DNA from: Bifidobacterium breve
Lineage (GTDB): Bacteria > Actinomycetota > Acidimicrobiia > Acidimicrobiales > Acidimicrobilacustridaceae
Assembly (NCBI GenBank): GCA_945862505.1
Contig: CAMAYJ010000010.1
Coordinates: 1 to 43,517, forward strand
Length of the DNA stretch: 43,517 nt
Direction: 5' to 3'
Part shown: piece after piece, positions 15,459 through 24,306 of the stretch
How positions within the stretch are numbered: the first letter of the stretch is position 1
Layout: each line of letters opens with the position of its first letter
Notes under the pieces: generated by a model
The model's database searches: none
Seen by the model: the letters and a program-made list of their open reading frames with translations, nothing else
Told to the model about the DNA's origin: nothing
Program-made: the position numbers and the translations under genes

Positions 15459-16798
15459 TTACCGATGCTCCTCGAATCATCACCTCGCGTTTCGATAGGG
15501 CCGATAGCCACACGCTTGCTGGTTACGAAGCCACCGGTGGTTATCAGGCGTTGCGTAAAGCACTTTCGATGGGTCCGGCCGCAGTTGCCGACGAGGTCAA
15601 GACCGCAACTCTTCTTGGACGCGGCGGCGCCGGTTTCCCTGCCGGTGTGAAGTGGGGTCTCGCTCCCGAGAATGTGTGGCCGCGTTACCTCGTAGTCAAT
15701 GGCGATGAATCCGAACCCGGCACCTACAAAGACCGCCTCCTTATGGAGCGCGATCCCCATCAACTTATTGAGGGTGTTCTCCTTGCGAGCTATGCCATCG
15801 GTTGCGGTCAGGCCTTCCTTTATGTCCGCGGCGAAATGGCCCTTGCTCAAGAACGCATTGCCACTGCGTTAAATGACGCCTATGCCGCTGGCTACGTGGG
15901 CAAAAACATTCTTGGCTCCGACTTTTCTGTTGATGTCGTGCTCACATGGGGCGCTGGCGCGTACATCGTGGGCGAAGAAACCGCGCTCATCGAAAGTCTT
16001 GAAGGCAATCGTGGAATGCCTCGCCTTAAGCCTCCGTTTTTCCCGGCGGCGAAGGGTCTGTACATGCAGCCCACGATCGTGAATAACGTCGAGACACTTG
16101 CAAATCTGCCTTGGATCGTTACCAACGGTGGCGAAGCGTTTGCTGCACTCGGCGCCGAAACATCTCGGGGCACTCGCATGTTTGCGGTCTCGGGGCATGT
16201 GAAGAACCCCGGTGTCTTCGAAGTTGAATACGGGGTCACAACGTTCCGTGACCTCATCTTCGCCCCCCAATATGCGGGTGGCATCCTCGGCGATCGCGCT
16301 CTCAAGGCGTTTATTCCTGGCGGCGCCTCGGCTCCATGGTTCTTTGAAGAGCATCTCGATCTGCCGCTCGAGAAAGTCACCGTTGACCGAGCGGGATCAA
16401 TGCTCGGTTCTGGCGCTGTCGTTGTGATGGACGAAACCACCGACGCGGTCAAGGCCTGCCTGCGCGTGGTTCGGTTCTTCGCTCGCGAATCCTGCGGCAA
16501 ATGCACACCGTGTCGTGAAGGTACGACTTGGCTGCAAAATATTTTACAGCGAATTCAGGACGGATACGGCCGTCCCACCGATCTTGATTTGCTGATGGAT
16601 GTTTCCGACAACATTTCTCCTGGAATCACTTGGCCGCCCAAGCAGACCACGATCTGCCCGCTTGGACCATCAGCGGTCTCGCCGATTGCTTCGGCAATGC
16701 AGCGATTCCGTCCCGAGTTCGAGGCGCGCATCGCACAGGCCGAAGAAGCTCGTCACTCGGTCCCGGTGAACTTCACGAAGGCGTCTTCGCATGGCTGA
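15455..16798 (+). CDS. nuoF: NADH-quinone oxidoreductase subunit F (copy 1)
   Basis: 447 residues. Subunit that binds NADH and FMN and carries cluster N3. Nucleotide-binding loop GRGGAGFPAGVKW, the FMN-site segment GAGAYIVGEETALIESLEG, and the [4Fe-4S] ligands Cys347, Cys350, Cys353 (SCGKCTPCREGT) and Cys401 (TICPLG) are all present, so this copy should oxidise NADH. It starts at the ATG overlapping the nuoE stop and overlaps nuoG by 8 bases. Confidence 0.97.
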   Translation: MITDAPRIITSRFDRADSHTLAGYEATGGYQALRKALSMGPAAVADEVKTATLLGRGGAGFPAGVKWGLAPENVWPRYLVVNGDESEPGTYKDRLLMERDPHQLIEGVLLASYAIGCGQAFLYVRGEMALAQERIATALNDAYAAGYVGKNILGSDFSVDVVLTWGAGAYIVGEETALIESLEGNRGMPRLKPPFFPAAKGLYMQPTIVNNVETLANLPWIVTNGGEAFAALGAETSRGTRMFAVSGHVKNPGVFEVEYGVTTFRDLIFAPQYAGGILGDRALKAFIPGGASAPWFFEEHLDLPLEKVTVDRAGSMLGSGAVVVMDETTDAVKACLRVVRFFARESCGKCTPCREGTTWLQNILQRIQDGYGRPTDLDLLMDVSDNISPGITWPPKQTTICPLGPSAVSPIASAMQRFRPEFEARIAQAEEARHSVPVNFTKASSHG

Positions 16799-19469
16799 GT
16801 CTGACGTGACCGCAATCGACGGCGTCGCCGTAGAAATTAATGGCGTCGAGTTCATCGCTCGTAAGGGCGAACTCCTTATCGATGCCGCAGAGCGCGCTGG
16901 TACCTACATTCCGCGTTTTTGTTACCACGAGCGCATGAAGCCAGTTGGCATGTGCCGTATGTGTTTGGTCGAGGTCGACACTGGTCGCGGTCCCGCGCTT
17001 CAGCCGAGCTGCATGATCGAGTGCACGCCGGGAATGAAAGCCGACACCGAATCGGCAGTGACAAAGAAGGCGCAAGACGGCGTTCTTGAGTTCCTCCTCG
17101 CCAACCATCCGCTCGATTGCCCGGTTTGCGATAAGGGCGGCGAATGTCCGCTCCAAGATCAGACGATGGCTTATGGGCCTGGCGAGAGTCGCTTCATTGA
17201 AGAGAAGCGACACAACGAAAAGCCGATTCCGATTAGCGACCTCGTGCTGCTGGATCGCGAACGTTGCATCCTTTGCGATCGATGCACGCGCTTTGCCAAG
17301 GACGTTGCCGGCGATCCGCTCATTCACTTCATTCATCGCGGCAACAACACCGAAGTCAACACGTTCCCCGATGAACCGTTTGCGTCGTACTTCAGTGGCA
17401 ACACCGTGCAGATCTGCCCGGTGGGTGCGCTCACGGCCACGACCTATCGCTTCAAGGCCCGTCCTTGGGATCTTGAGACCACCGAATCAACCTGCCAAAC
17501 CTGTTCGGTTGGCTGTCGTATCTCAATCGATTCCTCACGCGATCAGGTCCAACGATTCGCCGGTGTCGATATCGATCCGGTCAACTGGGGCTGGCTCTGT
17601 GACAAGGGCCGTTTCTCGAGCCAAGTCGTTACCTCAGATGCTCGGCTCTCCGAACCACTCGTGCGCGATGGGTCCAACCTTGTCGCCGCCAAGTGGTCCG
17701 ATGCGCTGAATCGTTTCGCAAGCGCCCTCGACAACGCGTCATCGGCGCAGTCGATCGGGGTTATCGGTGGTTCACGTCTGACCAATGAAGACGCCTACGC
17801 ATGGTCAAAACTTTTCAAGGGCGTTCTCGCTACCGACAACGTCGATGCGCAGCTCGGCGATGGTCTGCCTGCGCACGCCGTTCTTGGGCTTCCAGCCGCA
17901 ACGATTGACGAAGTTTGCGCTCCGGGTGGCACGGTGCTGCTGCTTGGCCCCGACGTCAAAGAAGAACTTCCGGTTCTTTTCCTCCGACTCCGTCACGCCG
18001 CTGTTGAAGATCGCGTCACTCTTATTGAGGTTTCGCCGCGTTCGTCTGGGCTCACGTCTCTCACAAAAGCATCGGTGCACCCACGTCCGGGCGAAACCGC
18101 CCATGTTGTTGCCGCACTCATGGGATCAGCGGCCATCGACCGCGAAATTGCCGGCGTTTCCATCGGCGAACTCGACGCAGCTCGGAATTTGCTGAACGCC
18201 GCAGCCGGTCCGATCACTGTTGTTCTCGGTCGGGCATCGTTAGCGGAAGCTTCCAGTGTGACAGTTGCCGCGGCGTCAACAGTTCTTGCGGCTCGCCCTG
18301 ACACCACCTTTCTTTCAGCGCTCCGACGTTCCAATGTGCGTGGCGCTCTCGACATGGGCCTCGCTCCGGGTCTTCTTCCTGGGCGCGTCACTCTCGACGA
18401 TGCTCGTGAGTGGTATTCCGAAATCTGGCCTGCGCTTCCGGTTGCCGAGGGTCTCGACACTGAAGGCATCCTTCGCGCTGCTGCCGACGGACGCATTGAT
18501 GTACTCGTTCTTCTTGGCGCTGACCCTCTCGCCGATTTTCCCGATGCCGACTTGGCCGAGCGCGGCCTCACAGGCGCTCGAACTGTGCTGGCGGTCGACA
18601 CTGCCCTCAATGCGTCGAGCAAACGAGCCGATGTCGTGCTCGCAGCAGCAGGCTTTGCCGAGAAGGCGGGTACGACAACCAATATCGAAGGTCGCGTCAG
18701 CACTCTTTCGCAACGCGTCACTCCGCCCGGTACCGCTCGCGCCGACTGGATGCTCGCCGCCGAGGTTTCGTCACGGCTTGGCACCGATCTTGGCTTCGAG
18801 AACTTCACTGATGTGCTCGCCGAAATCTCAGCAGTCGCTCCGGCGTACCTTGCGCTCGATCAGGCCATTGCCGAGGGTTCGCTCGATGGAGTTTTGCTCC
18901 CGCTCGATGTTGTTGTGATCATCGATGAAGACGAAGACGACCTTGTGATCGTCGACGAAATCGTCACGATGTCCGAAGACGGAGCGGCTGTCGATGTCAC
19001 TGCTGATGTCGCCGACGACAACGTCGAAGATGCCGACCATGTCGAAGGACTCATCGAACTGATCGCCGACGATTTCGATGTTGCCGGTTCTTTGCCTCCG
19101 TTTGTGCAGTTCGCCCCGGTCACAAACATTGCGTCGCCGCCTCTCGATTCTTACGGGTTCCGTCTTGTCGCATCGCGAAAACTGTACGACCAGGGAACTC
19201 TCGTCCAGTCAGCCCCCGCACTCGCTCCGCTTGCGTCTGGTTCAACGGTTTCTCTCAATCCGTGGGAATTCGATCGACTGGGCGTTTCCGAAGGCGGACG
19301 TGCTGTTGTTCGTACGGCAAAAGCCTCGGTAAAGGTTGTCGTCCGATCCGATGCCGGCGTGCCTCGTGGCGTTGCCGCAATGATCGTGAACCAAGCCGAC
19401 GGCCGCGTGAGCGATCTGGTTTCTGCCGATGAGCTTGTTGCCGAGGTCAGAATCGAGACCGATTCATGA
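16791..19469 (+). CDS. nuoG: NADH-quinone oxidoreductase subunit G (copy 1)
   Basis: 892 residues. Large Fe-S subunit of the NADH module. Ligand sets seen: [2Fe-2S] Cys44, 55, 58, 74; N5 His106, Cys110, 113, 119; N4 Cys159, 162, 165, 209; and N7 Cys235, 238, 242, 270, the off-path cluster present in E. coli and Thermus types. A molybdopterin-oxidoreductase-like domain without catalytic role follows, ending with the dinucleotide-binding-like fold. Between them, residues about 700-765 are an unusual stretch dominated by Asp, Glu and Val (IIDEDEDDLVIVDEIV and similar), probably a flexible acidic linker. The TGA overlaps the nuoH ATG. Confidence 0.96.
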   Translation: MAESDVTAIDGVAVEINGVEFIARKGELLIDAAERAGTYIPRFCYHERMKPVGMCRMCLVEVDTGRGPALQPSCMIECTPGMKADTESAVTKKAQDGVLEFLLANHPLDCPVCDKGGECPLQDQTMAYGPGESRFIEEKRHNEKPIPISDLVLLDRERCILCDRCTRFAKDVAGDPLIHFIHRGNNTEVNTFPDEPFASYFSGNTVQICPVGALTATTYRFKARPWDLETTESTCQTCSVGCRISIDSSRDQVQRFAGVDIDPVNWGWLCDKGRFSSQVVTSDARLSEPLVRDGSNLVAAKWSDALNRFASALDNASSAQSIGVIGGSRLTNEDAYAWSKLFKGVLATDNVDAQLGDGLPAHAVLGLPAATIDEVCAPGGTVLLLGPDVKEELPVLFLRLRHAAVEDRVTLIEVSPRSSGLTSLTKASVHPRPGETAHVVAALMGSAAIDREIAGVSIGELDAARNLLNAAAGPITVVLGRASLAEASSVTVAAASTVLAARPDTTFLSALRRSNVRGALDMGLAPGLLPGRVTLDDAREWYSEIWPALPVAEGLDTEGILRAAADGRIDVLVLLGADPLADFPDADLAERGLTGARTVLAVDTALNASSKRADVVLAAAGFAEKAGTTTNIEGRVSTLSQRVTPPGTARADWMLAAEVSSRLGTDLGFENFTDVLAEISAVAPAYLALDQAIAEGSLDGVLLPLDVVVIIDEDEDDLVIVDEIVTMSEDGAAVDVTADVADDNVEDADHVEGLIELIADDFDVAGSLPPFVQFAPVTNIASPPLDSYGFRLVASRKLYDQGTLVQSAPALAPLASGSTVSLNPWEFDRLGVSEGGRAVVRTAKASVKVVVRSDAGVPRGVAAMIVNQADGRVSDLVSADELVAEVRIETDS

Positions 19470-20680
19470 ACATGCTCGGTGGCGATCCGCTTCTCTCCGG
19501 ACAGATTGACCTCGCTGTCGTGCTTATTGTCTTACTCAAGGTCGTTGCCGTTTTTGCGTTCCTTTTGGTGGCGACAATGCTCATGATTTGGTTTGAGCGC
19601 AAGGTCGTTAGCGATTTCCAGAATCGTGTTGGCCCGAATACGGCTGGCCCGTTCGGCATCCTTCAAACACTCGCCGATGGCATCAAGTTCTTTTTCAAAG
19701 AAGACCTCATCCCCGACAGGGCGGAACGACGCGTCTTCATCCTTGCGCCGCTCCTTACTGTTGTTCCTGCGTTTTTGTTGTTCACGATCGTCCCCTTCGG
19801 CGGCGACTTCAGTAATGGGCACGACGGTTCAGTCGAATTATTTGGCCACACCACGTATCTGCAGTTGGCAGACCCGGCGATTGGTATTCTCTTCGCGCTC
19901 GCCATGTCATCGATAGCGGTTTACGGCGTCATGCTCGCCGGTTGGTCCTCAGGCTCGAAGTATCCGCTCCTCGGATCCGTGCGTGCCTCGGCACAGATGG
20001 TGTCCTATGAAGCTGCACTTGGTCTTTCGGTATGTGCAGTCGTTCTCACCACAGGCACACTCAGCACGCACGGCATCGTGGTGGCCCAGGCCGGCAGCGG
20101 CTGGGGCGGATTCATTCCTCATTGGAATTTGATCGCGACCGGTTTCGTTCCGTTCGTGGTGTTTTTGCTTGCGAGCCAAGCGGAACTCAACCGTCCCCCC
20201 TTCGATCTTGTCGAAGCCGAGCAGGAACTCGTTGGCAGCTATCACACCGAGTATTCGTCAATCCGTTTCGCGCTTTTCTTTGTTGCCGAGTTCATGAACT
20301 CGGTCACGATGGCAGCCATCATCGTCACGCTGTTCTTGGGCGGCCCCGCCGGCCCCGCACTTCTCGGTCCAGGTTGGCTCTGGGGAATCATCTGGTTCCT
20401 CCTCAAGATGACAGCGTTTCTGTTCTTGTTTGTCTGGGTTCGCAGCACACTTCCGCGCGTTCGCTACGACCAACTCATGGACCTTGGATGGAAGGTGCTC
20501 ATTCCTCTTTCTCTCGGATGGTTGCTCCTCCTGGCCACATTCTGGGTTGCTCGTGATCAGCACTGGAACGGATTCGTGACAGTTGGGCTTGGTGCTGTGG
20601 TTGGGCTTACCGGTTACGGGCTTCTCAAAGGCGCGATTGCAACTTCTAAAGCTCGTCGACTCGAAGGGGTGGTGGACTGA
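19466..20680 (+). CDS. nuoH: NADH-quinone oxidoreductase subunit H (copy 1)
   Basis: 404 residues, with about eight membrane helices. It forms the quinone chamber where the arms of complex I meet. Conserved stretches: ERKVVSDFQNRVGPNTAGP, LADGIKFFFKEDLIP, the NRPPFDLVEAEQELVGSYHTEY loop (split here: NRPPFDLVEAEQE, then GSYHTEYSS) with the acidic residues of the E-channel, and RVRYDQLMDLGWK near the end. Its C terminus carries about 40 more residues than copy 2 (30360). Overlaps nuoG and nuoI at start and stop. Confidence 0.97.
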   Translation: MNMLGGDPLLSGQIDLAVVLIVLLKVVAVFAFLLVATMLMIWFERKVVSDFQNRVGPNTAGPFGILQTLADGIKFFFKEDLIPDRAERRVFILAPLLTVVPAFLLFTIVPFGGDFSNGHDGSVELFGHTTYLQLADPAIGILFALAMSSIAVYGVMLAGWSSGSKYPLLGSVRASAQMVSYEAALGLSVCAVVLTTGTLSTHGIVVAQAGSGWGGFIPHWNLIATGFVPFVVFLLASQAELNRPPFDLVEAEQELVGSYHTEYSSIRFALFFVAEFMNSVTMAAIIVTLFLGGPAGPALLGPGWLWGIIWFLLKMTAFLFLFVWVRSTLPRVRYDQLMDLGWKVLIPLSLGWLLLLATFWVARDQHWNGFVTVGLGAVVGLTGYGLLKGAIATSKARRLEGVVD

Positions 20681-21405
20681 TGGGATACCTCGGAGGTTTC
20701 CTCGTCAGCCTGCGCCAGATTGGTCGCAAGCAACGAGTTACGACGCAGTACCCGAAGGAAAAGGCACCAAAGCCGATCCGTGTGCACGGGCGTCACGTTC
20801 TCAATCGCTACGAAGACGGAATGGAAAAGTGCATCGGCTGCGAACTCTGCGCCGGCGTCTGTCCTGCGAAGTGCATCTTTGTTCGTGGTGCCGATAATCC
20901 GATTGACGATCCCGTATCTCCTGGCGAACGCTTTGGGTACATCTACGAGATCAATTATCTCCGTTGCATTCACTGCGATCTCTGCGTCGAGGCCTGCCCG
21001 ACCGAAGCAATTACCGAAACTAAGATGTTCGAGTTCTCGTTCACTAACCGGGCCGATGCGATCTACACCAAAGCTGAACTCGTCGTTGACGACGATGGAA
21101 TGCCGCAGAAGATGCCATGGGAAGACTGGCGCGAAGGCGAAGACCTTCCGACGTCAGCCTGGATGCGCGCCACGTCGCCGTCTGGGTCTGCCGCGTTCGA
21201 AGGCGTCGTTGGGTGGTCTGGTGAACTTGGTTACGGCATTCGCGCTCCGGAAGCCGCACAAGAGATCAAGGACTCGATCACGACTCCGCTGGACATGATC
21301 GATGAGCATGGCCACGGGATCGAGGACCACGCCCCAGGAACCGCTGAACATGTTTCGCCTGGGCACGACGATCACGCTGACGATGGAAGGGGCGGTGATC
21401 TCTGA
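20680..21405 (+). CDS. nuoI: NADH-quinone oxidoreductase subunit I (copy 1), with His/Asp-rich C-terminal tail
   Basis: 241 residues. Carries clusters N6a and N6b: Cys51, 54, 57, 61 (CIGCELCAGVC) and Cys96, 99, 102, 106 (CIHCDLCVEAC). The core ends near residue 175; a tail follows that is rich in His, Asp, Glu and Gly over the last 35 residues (EHGHGIEDH, PGHDDHADD). Such a tail could bind metal ions; it is absent from copy 2. Starts on the last base of the nuoH stop; nuoJ starts 2 bases after its end. Confidence 0.96.
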   Translation: MGYLGGFLVSLRQIGRKQRVTTQYPKEKAPKPIRVHGRHVLNRYEDGMEKCIGCELCAGVCPAKCIFVRGADNPIDDPVSPGERFGYIYEINYLRCIHCDLCVEACPTEAITETKMFEFSFTNRADAIYTKAELVVDDDGMPQKMPWEDWREGEDLPTSAWMRATSPSGSAAFEGVVGWSGELGYGIRAPEAAQEIKDSITTPLDMIDEHGHGIEDHAPGTAEHVSPGHDDHADDGRGGDL

Positions 21406-21407
21406 TC

Positions 21408-22010
21408 ATGGAGACCGTCGTCTTTATTGTGAGCGCGCTGATTGTGCTTGCTGGTGGCCTCGGAGTTGTTTCGTCGCGCAATCCGGTGCACGCCGCACTC
21501 AGCCTTATCGCCACGCTGTTCGGAATCGCAGTGCTGTTCCTCAACCTCGGTGCGCAACTCCTCGCAGTTGTCCAGGTCATCGTCTACACCGGAGCGATCG
21601 TCGTTCTGATTTTGTTCGTCATGATGTTGCTCGGCGTTGATCGCGAAGAAGACCTCGAAACCGAGCCATTGGTGGGCCAGCGGCTTCTTGCCGGCCTTAT
21701 TGGTCTTCTTTTCTTGGGTGCGGTTCTGGCCGTCATCGTCATCGGCAGGGAAGCCATCGTTACGGGAACACAGTCAGTCACCGGTGCAATCTCGCCAACG
21801 ATCTCCAACATCTCGCAAATCGGTACCGCGCTGTTCACGACTTATGTGTTTGCGCTTGAAATCACTGCGGGTCTTCTCACGATCGCTGTGGTGGGAGCTG
21901 TTGTTCTTTCCCGACGTCCGAATGATCTTGCACCGATTCCGGAGCCCGAATCCATGATCAACATGGGCGACGAACCTCTTACTGCCATTCCCGAGGAAGG
22001 AGCGCACTGA
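21408..22010 (+). CDS. nuoJ: NADH-quinone oxidoreductase subunit J (copy 1)
   Basis: 200 residues, five predicted membrane helices. Membrane-arm subunit whose third helix switches form during turnover. Conserved pieces: [50 protein letters not shown] (split: [17 protein letters not shown] and LFVMMLLG). The tail after the last helix is acidic. The TGA overlaps the nuoK ATG. Confidence 0.95.
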   Translation: METVVFIVSALIVLAGGLGVVSSRNPVHAALSLIATLFGIAVLFLNLGAQLLAVVQVIVYTGAIVVLILFVMMLLGVDREEDLETEPLVGQRLLAGLIGLLFLGAVLAVIVIGREAIVTGTQSVTGAISPTISNISQIGTALFTTYVFALEITAGLLTIAVVGAVVLSRRPNDLAPIPEPESMINMGDEPLTAIPEEGAH

Positions 22011-22318
22011 TGGAATCAAACCTTTCCTTGGCGTACCTGATGCTTTCGGCGATCCTCTTTGTGATCGGTGGCGTTGGCGTGCTTATCCGTCGGAATCCGC
22101 TCGTCATGATCATGTGCGTCGAACTCATGCTTAACGCCGTGAACCTTTCGTTCGTGACGTTCGGAAAGATGCTGAATGACATCTCTGGTCAGATCATCGT
22201 GTTCTTTGTGATGGTCGTTGCTGCAGCTGAAGTTGTGATTGGCCTCGCCTTGATTGTGGCGATGGCACGACGTCGTCCCGGCGCTACCGCCGATGACCTT
22301 CGGACATTGAGGGGATAG
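22010..22318 (+). CDS. nuoK: NADH-quinone oxidoreductase subunit K (copy 1)
   Basis: 102 residues, three helices. The two buried Glu of the proton path are present: Glu38 ([12 protein letters not shown]) and Glu74 ([11 protein letters not shown]). Related to MrpC of Na+/H+ antiporters, but its position between nuoJ and nuoL assigns it to complex I. Followed 5 bases later by nuoL. Confidence 0.95.
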   Translation: MESNLSLAYLMLSAILFVIGGVGVLIRRNPLVMIMCVELMLNAVNLSFVTFGKMLNDISGQIIVFFVMVVAAAEVVIGLALIVAMARRRPGATADDLRTLRG

Positions 22319-22323
22319 GGGAC

Positions 22324-24306
22324 ATGGTCGGACTCGTCTGGTTGATCCCTGCACTGCCGCTTGCAGGATTCTTGATCTTGGTGTTTTTCGGTAAGCGCAT
22401 TGGTGAACCACGGGCTGGTTGGATCGGCACGGGTGCGGTCGCCCTTTCGTTTGTGACCGCCTGTGTTGTGTTCGCCGGACTTTGGGGCGAGCCGGAACAC
22501 ACCTACGAACTCTCGTTGTTTGAATGGATCCCAGCTGGCAACTTCAGCGTTGATATTGGTTTCTTGCTTGATCCTCTTTCAATGGCGATGGTGCTGTTTG
22601 TAACGGGCATCGCATCTCTCATCCATCTCTACTCAATTGGGTACATGCATGGAGATAGTCGCTTCCCGCGTTTTTTCACATACCTGAACTTGTTCGTGTT
22701 TTCGATGCTGGTGCTCGTACTGGGTAACAACATGGTTCTCACGTTCCTCGGGTGGGAAGGTGTGGGTGCGTGTTCGTACTTCCTTATCGCCTTCTGGTTC
22801 GAGAAGGAAGAAAACGCCAGCGCCGGCAAGAAGGCGTTCATTACCAATCGCGTTGGCGACTGGGGCTTCATGGTCGCAATCTTCATGACGTTTTTTGCCT
22901 TTGGCACCGTCACCTATACCGAGTTCCTTCCGTTGTCTCCGGGACTCGCGGAAACCACAGCGACGTTCATTGCGCTGATGCTGTTTATCGGCGCCATTGG
23001 CAAGTCGGCACAGATTCCGTTGTTCATCTGGTTGCCCGACGCCATGGCTGGCCCCACCCCAGTGTCGGCGCTTATTCACGCTGCAACGATGGTGACCGCA
23101 GGCGTGTACTTGCTGGTTCGTGTGAATCCGATCATCGCCGCTTCGGCATCCTGGATTCCTTGGATGATCGCCATTGTCGGTATCGCAACAGCATTCCTCG
23201 CCGCGACGATCGCTATGGCTCAACAGGACATCAAGAAGGTCCTCGCATACTCAACCGTTAGTCAGCTTGGCTACATGTTTTTGGCTGTAGGGGTCGGCGG
23301 ATACAGCGCAGCGATCTTCCACATGATCACTCACGCCTTCTTCAAAGCGTTGCTCTTCCTTGGAGCTGGTTCAGTCATCCACGGCATGCACGATGAGCAA
23401 GACATGCGCCGCATGGGTGCTTTGCGCAAGATCATGCCGGTCACCGCAGTCACGTTCATTATTGGCTGGCTTGCTATCGCCGGTGTCCCGCCGTTCTCAG
23501 GCTTCTGGTCGAAAGACGACATCCTTGCGTATGCACTCCATAAGAGCCCGATTCTCTATGTGATTGGTCTGATCACTGCATTACTCACCGCGTTCTACAT
23601 GAGCCGTCTCGTATTCCGCGTCTTCTACGGCGATGCACGTTGGGGCGAATCAGCCGAGGGTGAACTCGCCAATCTCAAGGCTCATACGGCTTCCGATGTC
23701 GCTGAATCGGATGATCATGCCGATGCCCATGATGATGCGCACGCCGATGCTGGCCACGGTGCAGTGCATCCGCATGAATCGAAGTGGCCAATGTTGGTCC
23801 CGCTTATCGTGCTGGCGTTCTTCGCCGCTATTGCCGGGTTCTTGAACCTTCCGTTCACTCATAACCTTGAGTTCCTCAACAACTGGCTTGAGCCGGTCGT
23901 TGGCGAGAATCAAGCGCACCTCAATCTTGGCGGTGCTCAGCTCACCTTTGAACTCGTTCTCTCAACGACGATTGCTCTGCTCGGCATCTTCGCTGCCTAC
24001 ATGGTGTACCTGAAGAACAAAGTGGATCCGCGTCGCATTGAACTCCCGTTCTTCGCCAACGGCTGGTATATCGATCAAAGCATCACAAAGTTCATGGGTG
24101 GGATTGGTCGTAAAGGCTTTGAACTCATCGCCATGTTCGACAAGGTGGTTATCGATGGTGCAGTTAATGGTGTCGGACGAGCCACTCGTGGTGGTGCCGC
24201 CCGACTCCGTTCGATCGAGAACGGTTATGTGCGCTGGTATGCACTCATGATCGGCGTTGGTGCGGTTCTCCTCGTTGCCTTCGCAATGACGCAGGTGAGC
24301 TTCTGA
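22324..24306 (+). CDS. nuoL: NADH-quinone oxidoreductase subunit L (copy 1)
   Basis: 660 residues. Distal antiporter-like proton-pumping subunit. Conserved motifs: GWEGVGACSYFLI, FITNRVGDWGF, LPDAMAGPTPVSALIHAATMVTAG and DIKKVLAYSTVSQLGYM; the C-terminal half includes the long lateral helix region. Residues about 457-487 form a loop rich in His and Asp (DDHADAHDDAHADAGHG), a potential metal-binding stretch not found in copy 2. Overlaps the nuoM start by one base. Confidence 0.96.
   Translation: MVGLVWLIPALPLAGFLILVFFGKRIGEPRAGWIGTGAVALSFVTACVVFAGLWGEPEHTYELSLFEWIPAGNFSVDIGFLLDPLSMAMVLFVTGIASLIHLYSIGYMHGDSRFPRFFTYLNLFVFSMLVLVLGNNMVLTFLGWEGVGACSYFLIAFWFEKEENASAGKKAFITNRVGDWGFMVAIFMTFFAFGTVTYTEFLPLSPGLAETTATFIALMLFIGAIGKSAQIPLFIWLPDAMAGPTPVSALIHAATMVTAGVYLLVRVNPIIAASASWIPWMIAIVGIATAFLAATIAMAQQDIKKVLAYSTVSQLGYMFLAVGVGGYSAAIFHMITHAFFKALLFLGAGSVIHGMHDEQDMRRMGALRKIMPVTAVTFIIGWLAIAGVPPFSGFWSKDDILAYALHKSPILYVIGLITALLTAFYMSRLVFRVFYGDARWGESAEGELANLKAHTASDVAESDDHADAHDDAHADAGHGAVHPHESKWPMLVPLIVLAFFAAIAGFLNLPFTHNLEFLNNWLEPVVGENQAHLNLGGAQLTFELVLSTTIALLGIFAAYMVYLKNKVDPRRIELPFFANGWYIDQSITKFMGGIGRKGFELIAMFDKVVIDGAVNGVGRATRGGAARLRSIENGYVRWYALMIGVGAVLLVAFAMTQVSF

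Noticed and set aside
17993-18808. 271-codon open frame on the minus strand
   Set aside because: Fully antisense to nuoG, whose protein is continuous and conserved; the product is Arg/Ser/Ala-rich without family features, as expected from GC-biased codon mirrors.
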